A DNA stretch of 64,000 nt from Argopecten irradians. Lineage: Eukaryota > Mollusca > Bivalvia > Pectinida > Pectinidae. The notes below the pieces were generated by a model. That model made no database searches. It was not told the DNA's origin and saw only the letters and a program-made list of their open reading frames with translations. Positions within the stretch are counted from its first letter, which is position 1. Each line of letters begins with the position of its first letter. The DNA is taken from contig NC_091144.1 in assembly GCF_041381155.1 (NCBI RefSeq), positions 38,529,033-38,593,032 on the forward strand, given 5' to 3'. The translations under genes and the position numbers were made by a program. Shown here in pieces: positions 44,001-50,788 of the stretch.

Positions 44001-46826
44001 CAAATCTATACCGTTTTATGTAATTTTGGTCCTTATTTATGCATGGGCAATTGAAATTGAGGCCTCAAAATAGGAGGGGCGCTTATATGGAAATGGGTGC
44101 TTTTTGGGTCGAATACGGTATTATACACATCAAATCAGAGATATAATCTATGGACAAAAAGATCACAGAAATTAAAAAAAATACATGTATGCACTCACCC
44201 ACAGAATTAGTTACAGATTATATAATTATGGACCCACCAGAGTGTCCTAAAACCATTTTTATGCGTTTTAGGGAGTCTAGATCGAAAATCGGTAAAAATC
44301 ATACTCTACTTAAACTTAATCATATACGAGAAGGGTGGAAAGCTCCCAGATTCGAAATTTCTAATCCGTCTAGCTTTAGTGTCTAAAAAACTCATTTCTG
44401 GCTCATTTTCATAAAAACGGTTACTACTGTTGGAAAGAGTGATCATTTTCCTTTCAAAATCATCCTACACATCTATACAAAGTGTCAACATTACGACGAT
44501 AGAAGCCCCATTTGGACAAACAGTACTCAAAATTCTTCACGGTCGTCTAGTTAAAATTCATGGTGGCATTTGCCAATACAATATGCATGAGTGAGGCCTG
44601 CGCTGCATTCTCATTGGCTGGCTATAAAAAGTCTCTCTTCTCTGGACGCAAAAGGAATAGTTACCAGGAGAGCTTTTCGTAATGCTGAGATGGTTCAGAC
44701 ATCGCTAGTTATTCGATTCATTTGATATGACAAACAAAAAGATATCTATCTCTTATTGTCACCAAGTAATTCCTACAGTTGTAGATGTTTGAATAGTAAT
44801 GGAAAAATCTATATATTGATGTACAAATATCCCCATTTTCGACATGTGTAGTTGGTGCAAGAGATAAACTATGATATACATACAGTAAAACCCCTCTAAC
44901 TCGAACCCGGATTCCTCGAATACCCCCTATTCGTCGAACTGGTCGTACGGTCCCGACCGTGTTCCTATATAATCTATGTAACAAAACCCCGGATAGCTCG
45001 AACAGCTATTCGTCGAATACCCCTCATTCCTCGAACAGAAATATGTCCCCGTTTCATCAAATACATATTATTTACCCATGTATTCATCGAACAGGTATTC
45101 GGCCCTTGAGATTTTTTTTACCTGTGTCACACCTGACTGCACCGACCACATGGATAATTGCTCACGACCTTGTGTTTATACAGGTGGCGTATCAAGCCTT
45201 TAGGTAATTAAGGGATTAACGGTGTCATTATTACCTACCTCGAAAGTCGTTGTTTGATGCTAACTTTAATTGAACATTTCAGAACAGACATTAAATTATT
45301 GATATTTCTCTCATAATAATCTTCGCTGTAAATGCGAAAATACGGAAGTTGTTGATCCGTGTTAATAGAAAGTTCGCATTGTGAAACGACAAAATAGGCG
45401 GAAGATATTGCTGACATCCGCCTAATTATATAAGTTCATTTTAAAAAAGAAATCTTTGTTGTTTTCATTCGACAGGCAAACACAATGTTATTCATTGAAT
45501 TGCACGAATTGCAAAGTACATTTTATCAGTGCGTTCCGCACCTTTTCCCGTATATTGTATTTTGTAACTCTACTCGTGAACATATTTTTCCAACTTGATA
45601 TTGCTATCAACAAAACACTTGAATAAAGAAATCCAAAATGCAGAAAGATAGGGTAATTAAAATTTCATTGCCGTGCATTGTTTGTCATAGTTTGAGACCG
45701 GAAATTTTGACTGTCGATATATATATATATGTCCTAGTAACGAAACTCGGTTGAGTCGAATACCCCGTATTCCTCGAACTATTGACCTGGTCCCCTGCTG
45801 TTCGAGTTATAGGGGTTTTACTGTATGTGCAAGATTTGAAATGAAACTTGGAACCAAAAAGTGGAATTATTTGATTTAAAACAAGTATGTATACAATTAA
45901 ATATCAATAAAGGAAAATCTACTAAGGAAAGATATTGTTGCTGACTTTGGAATTTGTGAGTTAGCTTAGAAACTAAAATGATTCAGGGTGCAATCAGCCT
46001 AATTTTTAAGACTTTCATTAACTTATAAATTCAGAAACATTATAGGGAATTTCTGTTATAACAAATTTTTTTCATCTCGTCCCAAGGGAATTTCTGTTAT
46101 AACAAATTATTTCATCTCGTCCCAAGGGAATTTCTGTTATAACAAATTATTTCATCTGGTCCCAAGGGAATTTCTGTTATAACAAATTATTTCATCTGGT
46201 CCCAAGGGAATTTCTGTTATAACAAATTATTTCATCTCGTCCCAAGGGAATTTCTGTTATAACAAATTATTTCATCTGGTCCTAAGGGAATTTCTGTTAT
46301 AACAAATTATTTCATCTGGTCCCATGGAATTCGTTATAGCTAAGTTTTACTGTACAACATACAACAACATAACAAAAATATACTTCTTTGCAATATTTCC
46401 ATAAGTGATGTTGTTTTAATTATTACATTTTCACCAGATTGTGCAAATTTCTTTCGCAAATTTTTAGATAATGTTGCTCAGATATTGTACTTGATGAGAA
46501 ATCAATGACCAACATTTGAGGTACATATTTTGCCTTAATCAACCTGCTATTTCATGTTTATAAAAATGCATTATTAAATGTGACATTCACAGCTAAATAA
46601 CACAATTTCATGTTTCTAAAAATTTGAAAAACTGATGATGATGCCAGAAAAGAGTATTTTCCACCGTTAGCAAATTCGTTTAAAAAAAGATCAATTTGGG
46701 AATTTCAGAAATGAAAAAATTGTTACGGACAAAACAGTTGTAGACCGGAAATTTTGTTTCTACTTTCAGGAGAAGAAGGTCTATATGCAGAAATACAGTG
46801 AAACAATAACGGACGACAAGAATTAA
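25776..46826 (+). CDS. Pentameric ligand-gated ion channel without Cys-loop cysteines (gene span, 8 coding exons, frame break)
   Basis: The predicted coding exons are 25812-26039, 28475-28603, 33311-33508, 36677-36931, 38743-38897, 40341-40526, 43007-43054 and 46770-46826 (about 418 residues). Every junction is GT-AG and phase 0. Order of features: a charged N-terminus with a helix around residues 20-45; the ligand-binding beta domain from residue 77; the Pro-loop HFPVDVQ at 179-185; RKVGYF before M1; M1; M2 (RLAVTITLFLTAVAFKFVV); SYLTNLD in the M2-M3 loop; M3; M4 (MVSLSVVFVMFHAIFGVYL); and a short basic tail. Family members are membrane channels of five subunits opened by a small ligand. Here the positions of the two Cys-loop cysteines are Glu173 and Leu187, as in prokaryotic and some protist and invertebrate members (the 'Pro-loop receptor' view of the superfamily). 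No hydrophobic signal peptide is visible. The fifth exon is 155 nt and shifts frame internally, so the copy may be a pseudogene. Ligand and ion selectivity are unknown. Confidence 0.8.
25802..25822 (+). promoter_or_regulatory. Upstream ORF overlapping the channel start codon
   Basis: A six-codon frame begins at ATG 25802 and stops with TAA at 25820-25822. It overlaps the main ATG at 25812 in another frame. Such overlapping upstream ORFs usually lower initiation at the main start; here that is an inference. Confidence 0.5.
26058..26445. mobile_element. MITE family B carrying a nested family C palindrome
   Basis: Family B has ends of the form TACCGTATTCGACCCAATAA and TTATTGGGTCGAATACGGTA, with GAGGCCTCAATTTCA and GCACCTTTTCATT inside. 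This copy is diverged at both ends (ACCGTATTTGACCAAATAAG left, GGGATGAATATGGTTA right). It is interrupted at 26096-26228 by a family C palindrome. It starts about 18 bp after the exon 1 donor. Confidence 0.65.
26096..26228. mobile_element. Palindromic MITE family C (copy 1)
   Basis: The ends are TTTGCATATTACAGAGTTAG and TAACTCTGTAATATGCAAAT, an inverted repeat. The middle holds ACACATGATGCCACATTAAA, with AATACCTAC on the right. Copies also at 27906 and 47325. Confidence 0.75.
26590..26760 (+). repeat. SINE, middle and 3' part
   Basis: It shares GGTTTTTCTCTGGGTACTC, then CCACCAATAAACCTGG and GATAGGACATTAAACC, with the SINE at 588-810. The tRNA-like head is missing or unrecognisable. Confidence 0.65.
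26761..27174. other. Intron sequence with an imperfect inverted repeat
   Basis: GGTTTTGAGATCCCAAAATG with TGGGTAAAGTA at about 26872-26903 pairs with TACTTTACCCACG and GATCTCAAAACCTC at about 27012-27053. The spacer includes GTGACGTCA-like steps. It is probably another palindromic element of about 185 bp. Confidence 0.6.
27175..27260 (-). repeat. SINE fragment
   Basis: The reverse complement shares GTGGTTTTTCTCCAGGTACT and CTGGCTTTCCTCCACCCAT with the SINE family. Only the central part is present. Confidence 0.65.
27261..27905. other. Intron sequence, nothing recognised
   Basis: No coding signal or structured repeat. ATTTCTCATCATGCTAGCCC here recurs at about 28206-28225, a short duplication. 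Confidence 0.45.
27906..28085. mobile_element. Palindromic MITE family C (copy 2)
   Basis: It runs from TCTTTGCATATTACAGAGTT to ACTCTGTAATATGCAAATAC. Inside are GGTATCTATTGTGACGTCA and, in inverse, TGACGTCACAATCAATACC, so pairing extends deep into the element. Confidence 0.85.
28254..28436. mobile_element. MITE family B (copy 2)
   Basis: The left end is TACCGTATTTGACCTAATAA and the right end TTATTGGGTTGAATACGATA. The interior has GCCTCAATTTCAATTGCCC and AGGCATAAATAAAGACAAAA. It lies 38 bp upstream of channel exon 2. Confidence 0.85.
28475..28603 (+). CDS. Channel exon 2 (residues 77-119)
   Basis: The acceptor is GTGTCTTAG and the donor GTCAAG|GTATAC; 43 codons, phase 0 at both ends. It encodes the start of the ligand-binding domain. 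FMKISDIDTVNQQFEADIFI is the typical first beta strands, followed by the loop-D-like QAKW with Trp at about residue 108. Confidence 0.85.
28604..29560. other. Intron sequence, nothing recognised
   Basis: AT-rich, with no structured repeats that I can see. Confidence 0.4.
29640..29790. repeat. Short tandem duplication and poly-G run
   Basis: TTTTTTTTCAAAGAAAAGTG occurs twice (about 29701-29722 and 29733-29754). A run of about 28 G follows at 29757-29784. The G run is a likely place for length errors. Confidence 0.7.
29900..30233. mobile_element. TTAA-type MITE, decayed (copy related to 52964-53309)
   Basis: The left end TTAAAGTGAATAATCGGGTA and the interior CATTCCTTGGCCTTCCCAAA with AGCGAGGCTGCATGGA match the element at 52964-53309. 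The right end (GCCTAACTATCATCACT) has decayed. The 114-codon frame across it is not a gene. Confidence 0.7.
30344..30775. mobile_element. MITE family B, expanded and decayed (copy 3)
   Basis: It starts GGCCCAATAAACGCCCCTCC and ends TTACTGCGAATACGGTATTA. The middle is poorly matched to other copies, with an extra G run near 30537-30547. Confidence 0.45.
31201..31402. mobile_element. MITE family B (copy 4)
   Basis: It runs from ACAGTATTCGACCTAATAAG to GGCGCTTATTGGGTCGAATA with CGGTAT. The interior matches copy 2. Its right half is included in the tandem duplication that follows. Confidence 0.85.
31281..32462. repeat. Tandem duplication, two copies of 591 bp
   Basis: 31281-31871 and 31872-32462 are almost identical. 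The shared landmarks include CAAATAAAGACCAAAACTAC, GCTCTCCATACAAAGCTAAA, GGTTTATTACTCTATTCAGA and CAATGATATTTTTTTT. Only a few substitutions and small indels separate them. The unit includes the right half of a family B MITE. It lies inside the channel intron between exons 2 and 3. Confidence 0.9.
32463..33310. other. Intron sequence, nothing recognised
   Basis: AT-rich; no gene or repeat recognised before channel exon 3. Confidence 0.4.
33311..33508 (+). CDS. Channel exon 3 (residues 120-185)
   Basis: The acceptor is ATTTTTTCAG and the donor GTACAG|GTATGA; 66 codons, phase 0. It has the WTPKLMIMN motif (the WxPDxxxxN position of the family) at about 127-135. It ends in the Pro-loop HFPVDVQ. 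The residue eight before the Pro is Glu instead of the Cys found in classical Cys-loop receptors. Confidence 0.9.
33860..33965 (+). repeat. SINE fragment, central part
   Basis: GATGTTTTTTCTCCTGGTAC, then CCTCCAAAACCTGACAC and ATGACCCTGCC correspond to the middle and 3' part of the SINE at 588-810. Confidence 0.5.
33966..34366. mobile_element. MITE family B with tandemly amplified left tip (copy 5)
   Basis: The terminal block TATTAGACCCAATAAGAGCC, then CCCAGATCCCTTTAACTACC is repeated about four times with a period near 41-47 bp (33966-34160). A single normal body and a right end GCGCTTATTGGCTCGAATAT follow. Confidence 0.8.
34367..35604. other. Intron sequence, nothing recognised
   Basis: No structured repeats or exons recognised. 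The frames here are short and lack motifs. Confidence 0.4.
35605..35807. mobile_element. MITE family B, well preserved (copy 6)
   Basis: It runs from TACCGTATTCGACCCAATAA to TTATTGGGTCAAATACGGTA, with a GCGCC/GGCGC-rich subterminal block on both sides. TA is present at both borders, so a TA target duplication is possible. Confidence 0.85.
35819..35928. repeat. Perfect-stem palindrome (hairpin)
   Basis: GATCATTTACATAGGTATTA with AACTTGTCTGACAATATATG on the left is matched in inverse by CATATATTGTCAGACGAGTT and TAATACCAATGATCAT on the right. The stem is about 45 bp, the loop about 17 nt, and only a few mismatches occur. It is probably a short foldback element. Confidence 0.8.
36086..36500 (+). 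repeat. SINE split by an insertion of about 260 bp
   Basis: The tRNA-like head GAGTGGCCGAGTAGTTAAGG at about 36091-36110 is followed by GACATATTACC. The matching continuation (GCCCTCCACCTTTCAGTTTC, GAGTCTGTGG, GATTTTCCTCCACCTC) resumes only at about 36412. The sequence between is AT-rich and of unknown origin. Confidence 0.5.
36677..36931 (+). CDS. Channel exon 4 (residues 186-270)
   Basis: The acceptor is TTTTTGAAG and the donor ATTGTT|GTAAGT; 85 codons, phase 0. It begins DLTISVSTER, the strand after the Pro-loop, so position 187 is Leu where the second Cys would be. It ends with RKVGYFIWNIIFIV, the pre-M1 turn and the first half of M1. Confidence 0.9.
37560..38010. repeat. Imperfect tandem repeats, about 60-100 bp unit
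   Basis: Five or so diverged copies of AAATATGTCCCTTGGCCTA, then TATGCACCGATTACAAATCT, then AATAAAAATATTTTATT. They lie in the intron before channel exon 5. Confidence 0.75.
38040..38460. repeat. Tandem repeat, about 178 bp unit, 2.3 copies
   Basis: TTTTTCTGTAACCATGGAAA begins at about 38046, again at 38217 and, more diverged, at 38389. Each is followed by CATTGCTGAAAAT. The first two continue with CGGAGCACAACTCTAAAACC, AGCAGAGATATTTCC and ATGGTCTAGTAGT. Confidence 0.85.
38743..38897 (+). CDS. Channel exon 5 (end of M1, all of M2) with frame change
   Basis: The acceptor is CTGTTACAG and the donor AATCTC|GTAAGT. The first frame reads LLIASLTFT, the expected end of M1, but meets TAG at 38782-38784. 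From about 38772 another frame gives TFAIEPDSADRLAVTITLFL and on through SYLTNL, the expected M2 and M2-M3 loop. The exon is 155 nt, not a multiple of three, while both neighbours are phase 0. So one base is missing or two are extra around 38769-38775. This is a real inactivating change, an allele, or a sequence error. Confidence 0.85.
39034..39120 (+). repeat. Transposon end fragment
   Basis: ACCATATTTTCCGGATTATA followed by AGCCGC, then an inverse GCGGCTTATAATCC at about 39085-39098. It looks like the end of a small DNA transposon, with no matching second terminus seen. Confidence 0.4.
39303..39465 (+). repeat. SINE, decayed
   Basis: The head is GTAATGGCTAAGTGGTTAAG. The later GCTGATCAAAGGTCAGTGAT and TTTTCTCAGTGTTCACAGGC correspond to the SINE middle. 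The sequence between is poorly conserved. Confidence 0.5.
39764..40273. mobile_element. Foldback MITE family A variant with nested insertion (copy 9)
   Basis: The ends are CATCCTTGATAATCCAGGGG and AGTAACCCCTGGAGT, with the GTTACTA.../TATATCCACCCCTGGACTA subfamily tip. The interior is split at about 39976 by sequence starting CAGTCGAGACTGTCTTATGT, flanked by TA. The MITE resumes at TACATCAAACGACTAAATTA near 40177. The insert resembles the end of a pogo/Tigger-type element, with AAGTCACATAAGACAG as an internal inverse match. Confidence 0.75.
40341..40526 (+). CDS. Channel exon 6 (M3, M3-M4 loop, M4)
   Basis: The acceptor is CATTGTACAG and the donor TTTACA|GTAAGT; 62 codons, phase 0. It encodes DLYVLSAQMFLTLHAAQNA (M3), a very short M3-M4 linker (about 20 residues, TRFSPESDIDMYDTYS) and M4. 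The short linker is like prokaryotic channels and unlike the long cytoplasmic loop of classical animal Cys-loop receptors. Confidence 0.9.
40527..40740. repeat. Duplicated exon 6 donor region
   Basis: CACTTTACAGTAAG, then TCCAATCATGGAAAT and ATTATTAAATCTATTAATAT from the end of exon 6 recur at about 40625-40695. A third, weaker start lies at about 40730 (CATTTCACTGTAAGTATCAA). The duplications carry copies of the GTAAGT donor. Confidence 0.75.
40762..41065. mobile_element. Foldback MITE family A variant (copy 10)
   Basis: It begins CATCCTCAATACTCTAGGGG and ends AGTAACTCCTGGAGTATCGA with GGA. It has the GTTACTATCA/TTATATCCACC subfamily tip. Left GGACATAAT and right GGAAATTAT may be a decayed 9-bp duplication. 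Confidence 0.8.
41094..41145 (+). repeat. SINE head fragment
   Basis: GCGGTGGCATAATGGTTAAG, GTGTCAC and CATTACTTCAAGCCTAC match the tRNA-like head and the next bases of the SINE family. The rest is replaced by the minisatellite that follows. Confidence 0.55.
41171..42432. repeat. 35-bp minisatellite, about 36 copies
   Basis: The unit is CCTATATTGATAAGATATAC followed by ATAATTGTACGATGA. The copies are virtually identical. The first has one substitution (TGTGCGATGA) and one near 41685 has an extra base (CCATATATTGA). Such homogeneity means recent expansion or gene-conversion-like upkeep. Each unit contains TTGATAAGATA, a GATA-factor-type motif. It lies in the intron between channel exons 6 and 7. 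Confidence 0.98.
43007..43054 (+). CDS. Channel exon 7 (post-M4 basic segment)
   Basis: The acceptor is GACGCTACAG and the donor TATAAG|GTGAGA; 16 codons, phase 0: ATKRRRLMKEKDNYYK. A highly basic stretch directly after M4, plausible as the cytoplasmic or juxtamembrane end. Confidence 0.75.
43282..43317 (+). CDS. Possible alternative terminal exon of the channel
   Basis: A good acceptor (CATATCTCCACAG) is followed in phase by IKKEIDFNQTK and a TAG stop. It would replace exon 8. No poly(A) signal was confirmed nearby, so this is only a candidate. Confidence 0.35.
   Translation: MKKEIDFNQTK
43318..43920. other. Intron sequence, nothing recognised
   Basis: AT-rich; no repeat or exon recognised. 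Confidence 0.4.
43921..44122. mobile_element. MITE family B, inverted orientation (copy 7)
   Basis: The left end is ACCGTATTCGACCCAATAAG with CGCCCAGGGCGC, the right end TTTTTGGGTCGAATACGGTA. The interior is reversed relative to the other copies (GCATGGGCAATTGAAATTGA, GGCCTC). Confidence 0.85.
44123..44880. other. Intron sequence, nothing recognised
   Basis: No structured element. The 78-codon frame at 44150-44386 has no recognised motif. Confidence 0.4.
44883..45823. mobile_element. Pogo/Tigger-like non-autonomous element, 941 bp
   Basis: 24-bp terminal inverted repeats start CAGTAAAACCCCTCTAACTC and end GAGTTATAGGGGTTTTACTG, with one mismatch in 24. TA flanks both ends. CAGT tips with TA duplications fit the pogo/Tigger branch of Tc1-mariner. 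The subterminal regions iterate ATTCCTCGAAC / ATTCGTCGAAC. No transposase frame remains. Confidence 0.9.
46036..46350. repeat. 40-bp tandem array ending in a transposon tip
   Basis: About seven copies of AGGGAATTTCTGTTATAACA with AATTATTTCATCTCGTCCCA at exact 40-bp spacing. The last copy runs into GGAATTCGTTATAGCTAAGT and TTTACTGTA, which resembles a pogo/Tigger tip. No opposite tip was found on the left. Confidence 0.9.
46770..46826 (+). CDS. Channel exon 8 (C-terminus and stop)
   Basis: The acceptor is TTCTACTTTCAG; 18 codons EKKVYMQKYSETITDDKN and TAA, phase 0. Short polar tail. Confidence 0.7.
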   Translation, partial: EKKVYMQKYSETITDDKN

Positions 46827-47150
46827 TGAAACTAGAAAGTAGTATTTGTATTTTTACCCATGTTAGTACATGGTCAGGGTTTTAAATGTCAATATTTAAT
46901 TAATCTGTCAAAAAACTGATCAAAAGACAAAACAAAAAGCACCTTGCAGCATGATATTAATTTGTTTTTAATGATGTCATTTGAAAATAGCAAATGTGTG
47001 TATTCGGGGAGAAACATATATGTTTCAGGGGAGTGTTTTGTGTTTCACATAATTTATACTAAAATGTCACTACAATGTTGTCTGTATGCTTATTATTGAA
47101 ATTTATTGTACATGTAATTATGTTCTTTAAATTACTGATGTTTTCCAATG

Positions 47151-47156
47151 AATAAA
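47151..47156 (+). terminator. Poly(A) signal candidate for the channel gene
   Basis: AATAAA about 325 bp after the stop, followed by TTTATTTAACA. Consistent with a 3' UTR of modest length. Confidence 0.5.
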
Positions 47157-47324
47157 TTTATTTAACATAGTGCTGATCTTTCAGTGTTACTTCCCTTCAT
47201 TTCACTCTTCACTACTGTATTATGTATGACCTTGAAAGTGGCTTATGGTCAATTAACTTTATAAAGTAGAAGGTGTTCACACACAGGAGCAATTAATATT
47301 AGGTCCTTAATGTTATTCTGTGTT

Positions 47325-47510
47325 TGCATGTTACGGAGTTATTTCCCTTGCAGGTATAGATATCAATTGTGACTTCATTATTTTGTGAGCGAAATCCATG
47401 TCATTTAATTTATCTGAAAAGTATTACATTACACTCACAAACACATGACGTCACAATCAATACCTAGCCCCAAGGGGAGACAACTCTGTATTATGTAAAT
47501 AAAGAATTGA
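47325..47510. mobile_element. Palindromic MITE family C (copy 3)
   Basis: It runs from TTTGCATGTTACGGAGTTAT to ACAACTCTGTATTATGTAAA. The interior has GATATCAATTGTGACTTCAT and, in inverse, ATGACGTCACAATCAATACC. Confidence 0.8.
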
Positions 47511-48035
47511 AAAGGACTCATTAAAAGAGTTTAACATATTTAGATAGCTTATATGGACATCAGATGGAAAATGAAGTAATTATTTTTAAATAAATTTGCT
47601 AGCACTTACTTTACCTTGTAATGCTTACTAGTAAGACCAAATGTTAACTTCTTCCGCTTCTGATCGGTAGACTTAAACAACTTTCATTCCCACGAGCTAC
47701 AAGTCCCCCAAATGAAATATCGATATAAGATTGATTTTGGTCTACTTAACCCTTTGACCTTGAATGAAGGTCAAAGTCGATTATCTGAACCAACATAGTA
47801 GCCTTTTTATTCCAGCTGCATGGTATCTACTTGTCAAATATCAGATTTGGTCATTCATGATCAGGTCAAAGAAGATCTTATCTGCGTGAAAAGTTGACAA
47901 ATTGTTTAAACAGAGCATGACGTTTTATAGGTCATCCTGACCGTTTGAGTCATATTACCTAAAATTTACCTAGTAACTGTGACCTAAAAGAAAACCCTTT
48001 ATAGAAAAGTAGTTGCAGTGAAAATGAAAATATAG
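47511..48035. other. Intergenic with a nuclear-receptor-like repeat core
   Basis: TTGACCTTGAATGAAGGTCA at about 47756-47775 repeats the core of the 3155-4030 family. Otherwise nothing recognised. Confidence 0.5.
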
Positions 48036-48170
48036 ACACCTTAACCACTCAGCCATTGTGACCCAACGGTGAAGGACTAGTGATAAAATGGCAAGACACC
48101 TTAACCACTTGGCCATTGTGACATGGGAGTGGAGGACTAGCGGTAGAAAGTCGGACAGAAGTTTAACTTG
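48036..48170 (-). repeat. Two tandem SINE-head segments
   Basis: GACACCTTAACCACTCAGCC at about 48035 and GACACCTTAACCACTTGGCC at about 48093 are each followed by ATTGTGAC and a GGACTAG tail. These are reverse-complemented A-box segments at about 58-bp spacing. The layout is like a two-copy version of the large satellite at 57330-61450. Confidence 0.6.
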
Positions 48171-48299
48171 TGGTTGTCTGACATGATGTCCTAGTGTACT
48201 GAATAACCTGATATATCAGCGAGTCGTGTAGCCAATATGTTTTGAAGTATTTGATTTGTTTGGGAAAACACACTAATCAATCTATTATAATTGACAAAT

Positions 48300-48440
48300 C
48301 TCTGGTTAAGTGACTCGTTGGAGAGCTTCATCTGCGCTAGCCAACAGTTACGATTGGTACGATACGCCTACTTTTCTTGAAGAGGAGTACACATATTGTA
48401 CGGATCGTAACCTTTGGCTAGGGTAGATGGGAGAGCTTGT
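48300..48440. repeat. Imperfect palindrome
   Basis: GGAGAGCTTCATCTGCGCTA, GCCAACAGTTACGAT on the left is matched in inverse by ATCGTAACCTTTGGCTAG and GGTAGATGGGAGAGCTT on the right. The stem is imperfect, with a central region of about 40 nt. Confidence 0.45.
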
Positions 48441-48919
48441 TCAAAAGTATTCAATTTTGTCATAACTAGCTTTTACTTATTTTCCTGGACACAGTGTCCA
48501 AATATGATATTGCCTTTTCGCTCTGAAATCAAGTTTGTTTCTGAGTCATATAGGTATAGATGTCAATAATGCACCTTAAAATCAACTGATCTGATATTGA
48601 TAATAGAACCCGAAATTTTGAGATGACTCTGATTTGTCTTATAAATAGAACCGAATCTCAAATTCTATCACCGCTTTCAATCTGTCAAGATTCATTAGAA
48701 AGTATCAACTTGTATTTTACATTCTTTCCTTTCTTTTTCCTCGAGCAGTATGAATTTCTTACCACTGCTACACTTGTAATCATCTAATTCCCTTTATTTT
48801 ATTTTATTTTTTTTTTCATTTCTTATTTGCGATTATCTAATTATCTATTTGTTTATTTTTGTTTATTTAGATATCTTAAATATGAAAAAACTTTTTGTTT
48901 TACGTTCTATCAACAGCCA

Positions 48920-49110
48920 GGTTCATTTAAGGATGTGCCTTGTTTGATGGTGGAGTATCCAGATAAAAAAAACCCAGAGAAAAACCACTGACCAGGGGTC
49001 AGTACCTGGCAACTGTACCACATGGGATTCGAACTCGTGACCCAGAGGTGGTGAGCTTGTGGTAATATGGCGAGACACCTTAACCATTTGGCCATCGCGG
49101 CCCCTTAAAC
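48920..49110 (-). repeat. tRNA-derived SINE, near full length
   Basis: On the minus strand: GGGGCCGCGATGGCCAAATG, GTTAAGGTGTCTCGCCAT, then the B-box GAGTTCGAATCCC, then TGGTTTTTCTCTGGGTTTTT. It matches the copy at 588-810 along its whole length. Confidence 0.85.
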
Positions 49111-49124
49111 TAAACCTTAATAAC

Positions 49125-49500
49125 AAATTAGGACCTCCAATCAGGTTTTTATGTGCAGACATGGTCATTTAAGGATGTCCAAAGTTAGGAAGGTGGAGGA
49201 AAGCCAGAGTATCTGGAGAAAAAACCACCGACAAATAGTCTACCTGGCAACTGCCCCACATGGGTTTCAAACTTGCGACCCAGAGGTGGAGGGCTTGTTA
49301 TCATCGTTGTTAGGCAAGTTCTAGTGACTTGGAAAAAGAAAGTACGACCAATACACATGTCCTCAACATTAGCGATAAGGACATGTGTATTGGCCGTACT
49401 TTCAAATCTTTATTACTGAGTCACAGGAATTCGAACTTGCCTACCACCTGTGCTTGTGATAATTTGTGAGGACATCTTTACCACTCTCTCACCATATATT
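49125..49500 (-). repeat. tRNA-derived SINE interrupted by a hairpin insert
   Basis: The 3' and middle parts (49150-49300) match the neighbouring SINE. The sequence is then interrupted by the hairpin at about 49303-49446, and the decayed head (GAGGACATCTTTACCACTCT, CTCACCAT) follows. Confidence 0.65.
49303..49446. mobile_element. Hairpin insert within the SINE
   Basis: GGCAAGTTCTAGTGACT at about 49313 and GAAAGTACGACCAATACACA with TGTCC at about 49338 are matched in inverse by GGACATGTGTATTGGCCGTA with CTTTC at about 49378 and by GAGTCACAGG, AATTCGAACTTGCC at about 49418-49442. The central loop is about 16 nt. Confidence 0.75.
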
Positions 49501-50788
49501 ATCATTGATCCTGCTTCTGTTGACAACAAAATATTATTCTAATATCAATAAAAAAACATTATATTATAGTAAAAAAAAAAAAAAAAAAGACACATAAATT
49601 TTCTATTCATTTTAATAGATTTAACAATTTCTTAACAGTTGTTAAAAGTTCTCTATTATACAATTAACAATAATAATAAAATCAATCATTCATATCCAAG
49701 GCACTGGATTCTTGTTATAAATATCCACTTTTAACCATGTATCGCATCATTTCACACTAACATTATCTACATTTTCACTTCTACATGTACCTCGATTCTT
49801 TTTTCTCTTAACCTGGATAGCAACACTTCTGATGAGAGTAAAATATCACTTTCTCTTACCCTGCACAGGGATATCTGTAATTTTAACATTTTGAGATCTT
49901 TCTATCTCGCCCTGGAGTAAAAACAAGCTACATGAGATCTTTGCACATTCTCAACAAGTGTATGACGTCGCGGCAACAATGTAAGGATGTCGCGTAGCAT
50001 GGTACAGTAATATAATGTCACGACAACAATAAAATCAAGTCGCAACGACAACAATTCATATAGGTCATGTCATCCTCGCTTGCACTGGTGACTAATCATT
50101 ATTAGAGACACCAAACGGTGCACAGGGTAAGAAAAAAAGAATCATTCACCCTCTTTAGGGTAGGAAAGGAGATCCCTCGAGATAAGATTACTTAGCTGTT
50201 TTACATTTGACTTCAGAATTATCCCTGTCTAACCCTCAAGGAGTCAAAGATTAATCTGGCAAAAACAAGTAAAATTGGACTGCACATCATTATCAAAGAT
50301 TTAGTTTTTCCCTATAATGATATTTCACTTTCCTCGATGATTGAGCACCACAACATCTTGTAATACATTTCAGGATATAAAATTAAAACTTAAACTATTG
50401 AAAAAAATTATTATGGTGAAATGAACATAGATATATATATTCAGCAACAATTTACGGTTTTAAAACTAATTCAACCTTATTTAAGCATTGAAGTCAACCC
50501 GATGAAATTAAAAAATAGTAACTTCAATACCTATAATTAATGTTCCAGGCTACTTTATAAAATGAAATACGTTTACACGTACGATTCCATTGATTTTTTC
50601 CAAGGGATTATTTTTTTCCAAATCGATAGGAACGTCAATGTTTCTATTTTGACGTTACGATAACGTCTGGTTTCTGCGCCATTCTCAGATATTTTTTTTT
50701 CATTGGGGGATGAAAAAAATGAATAGGCCAATCAAAAAGCCAGAAACAAAGAGAAAATTAATTATAGAATGATGAAAATAGGTACAAT
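49501..50788. other. Intergenic, nothing recognised
   Basis: AT-rich, with an A18 tract at about 49571. No gene or structured repeat. Confidence 0.45.
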
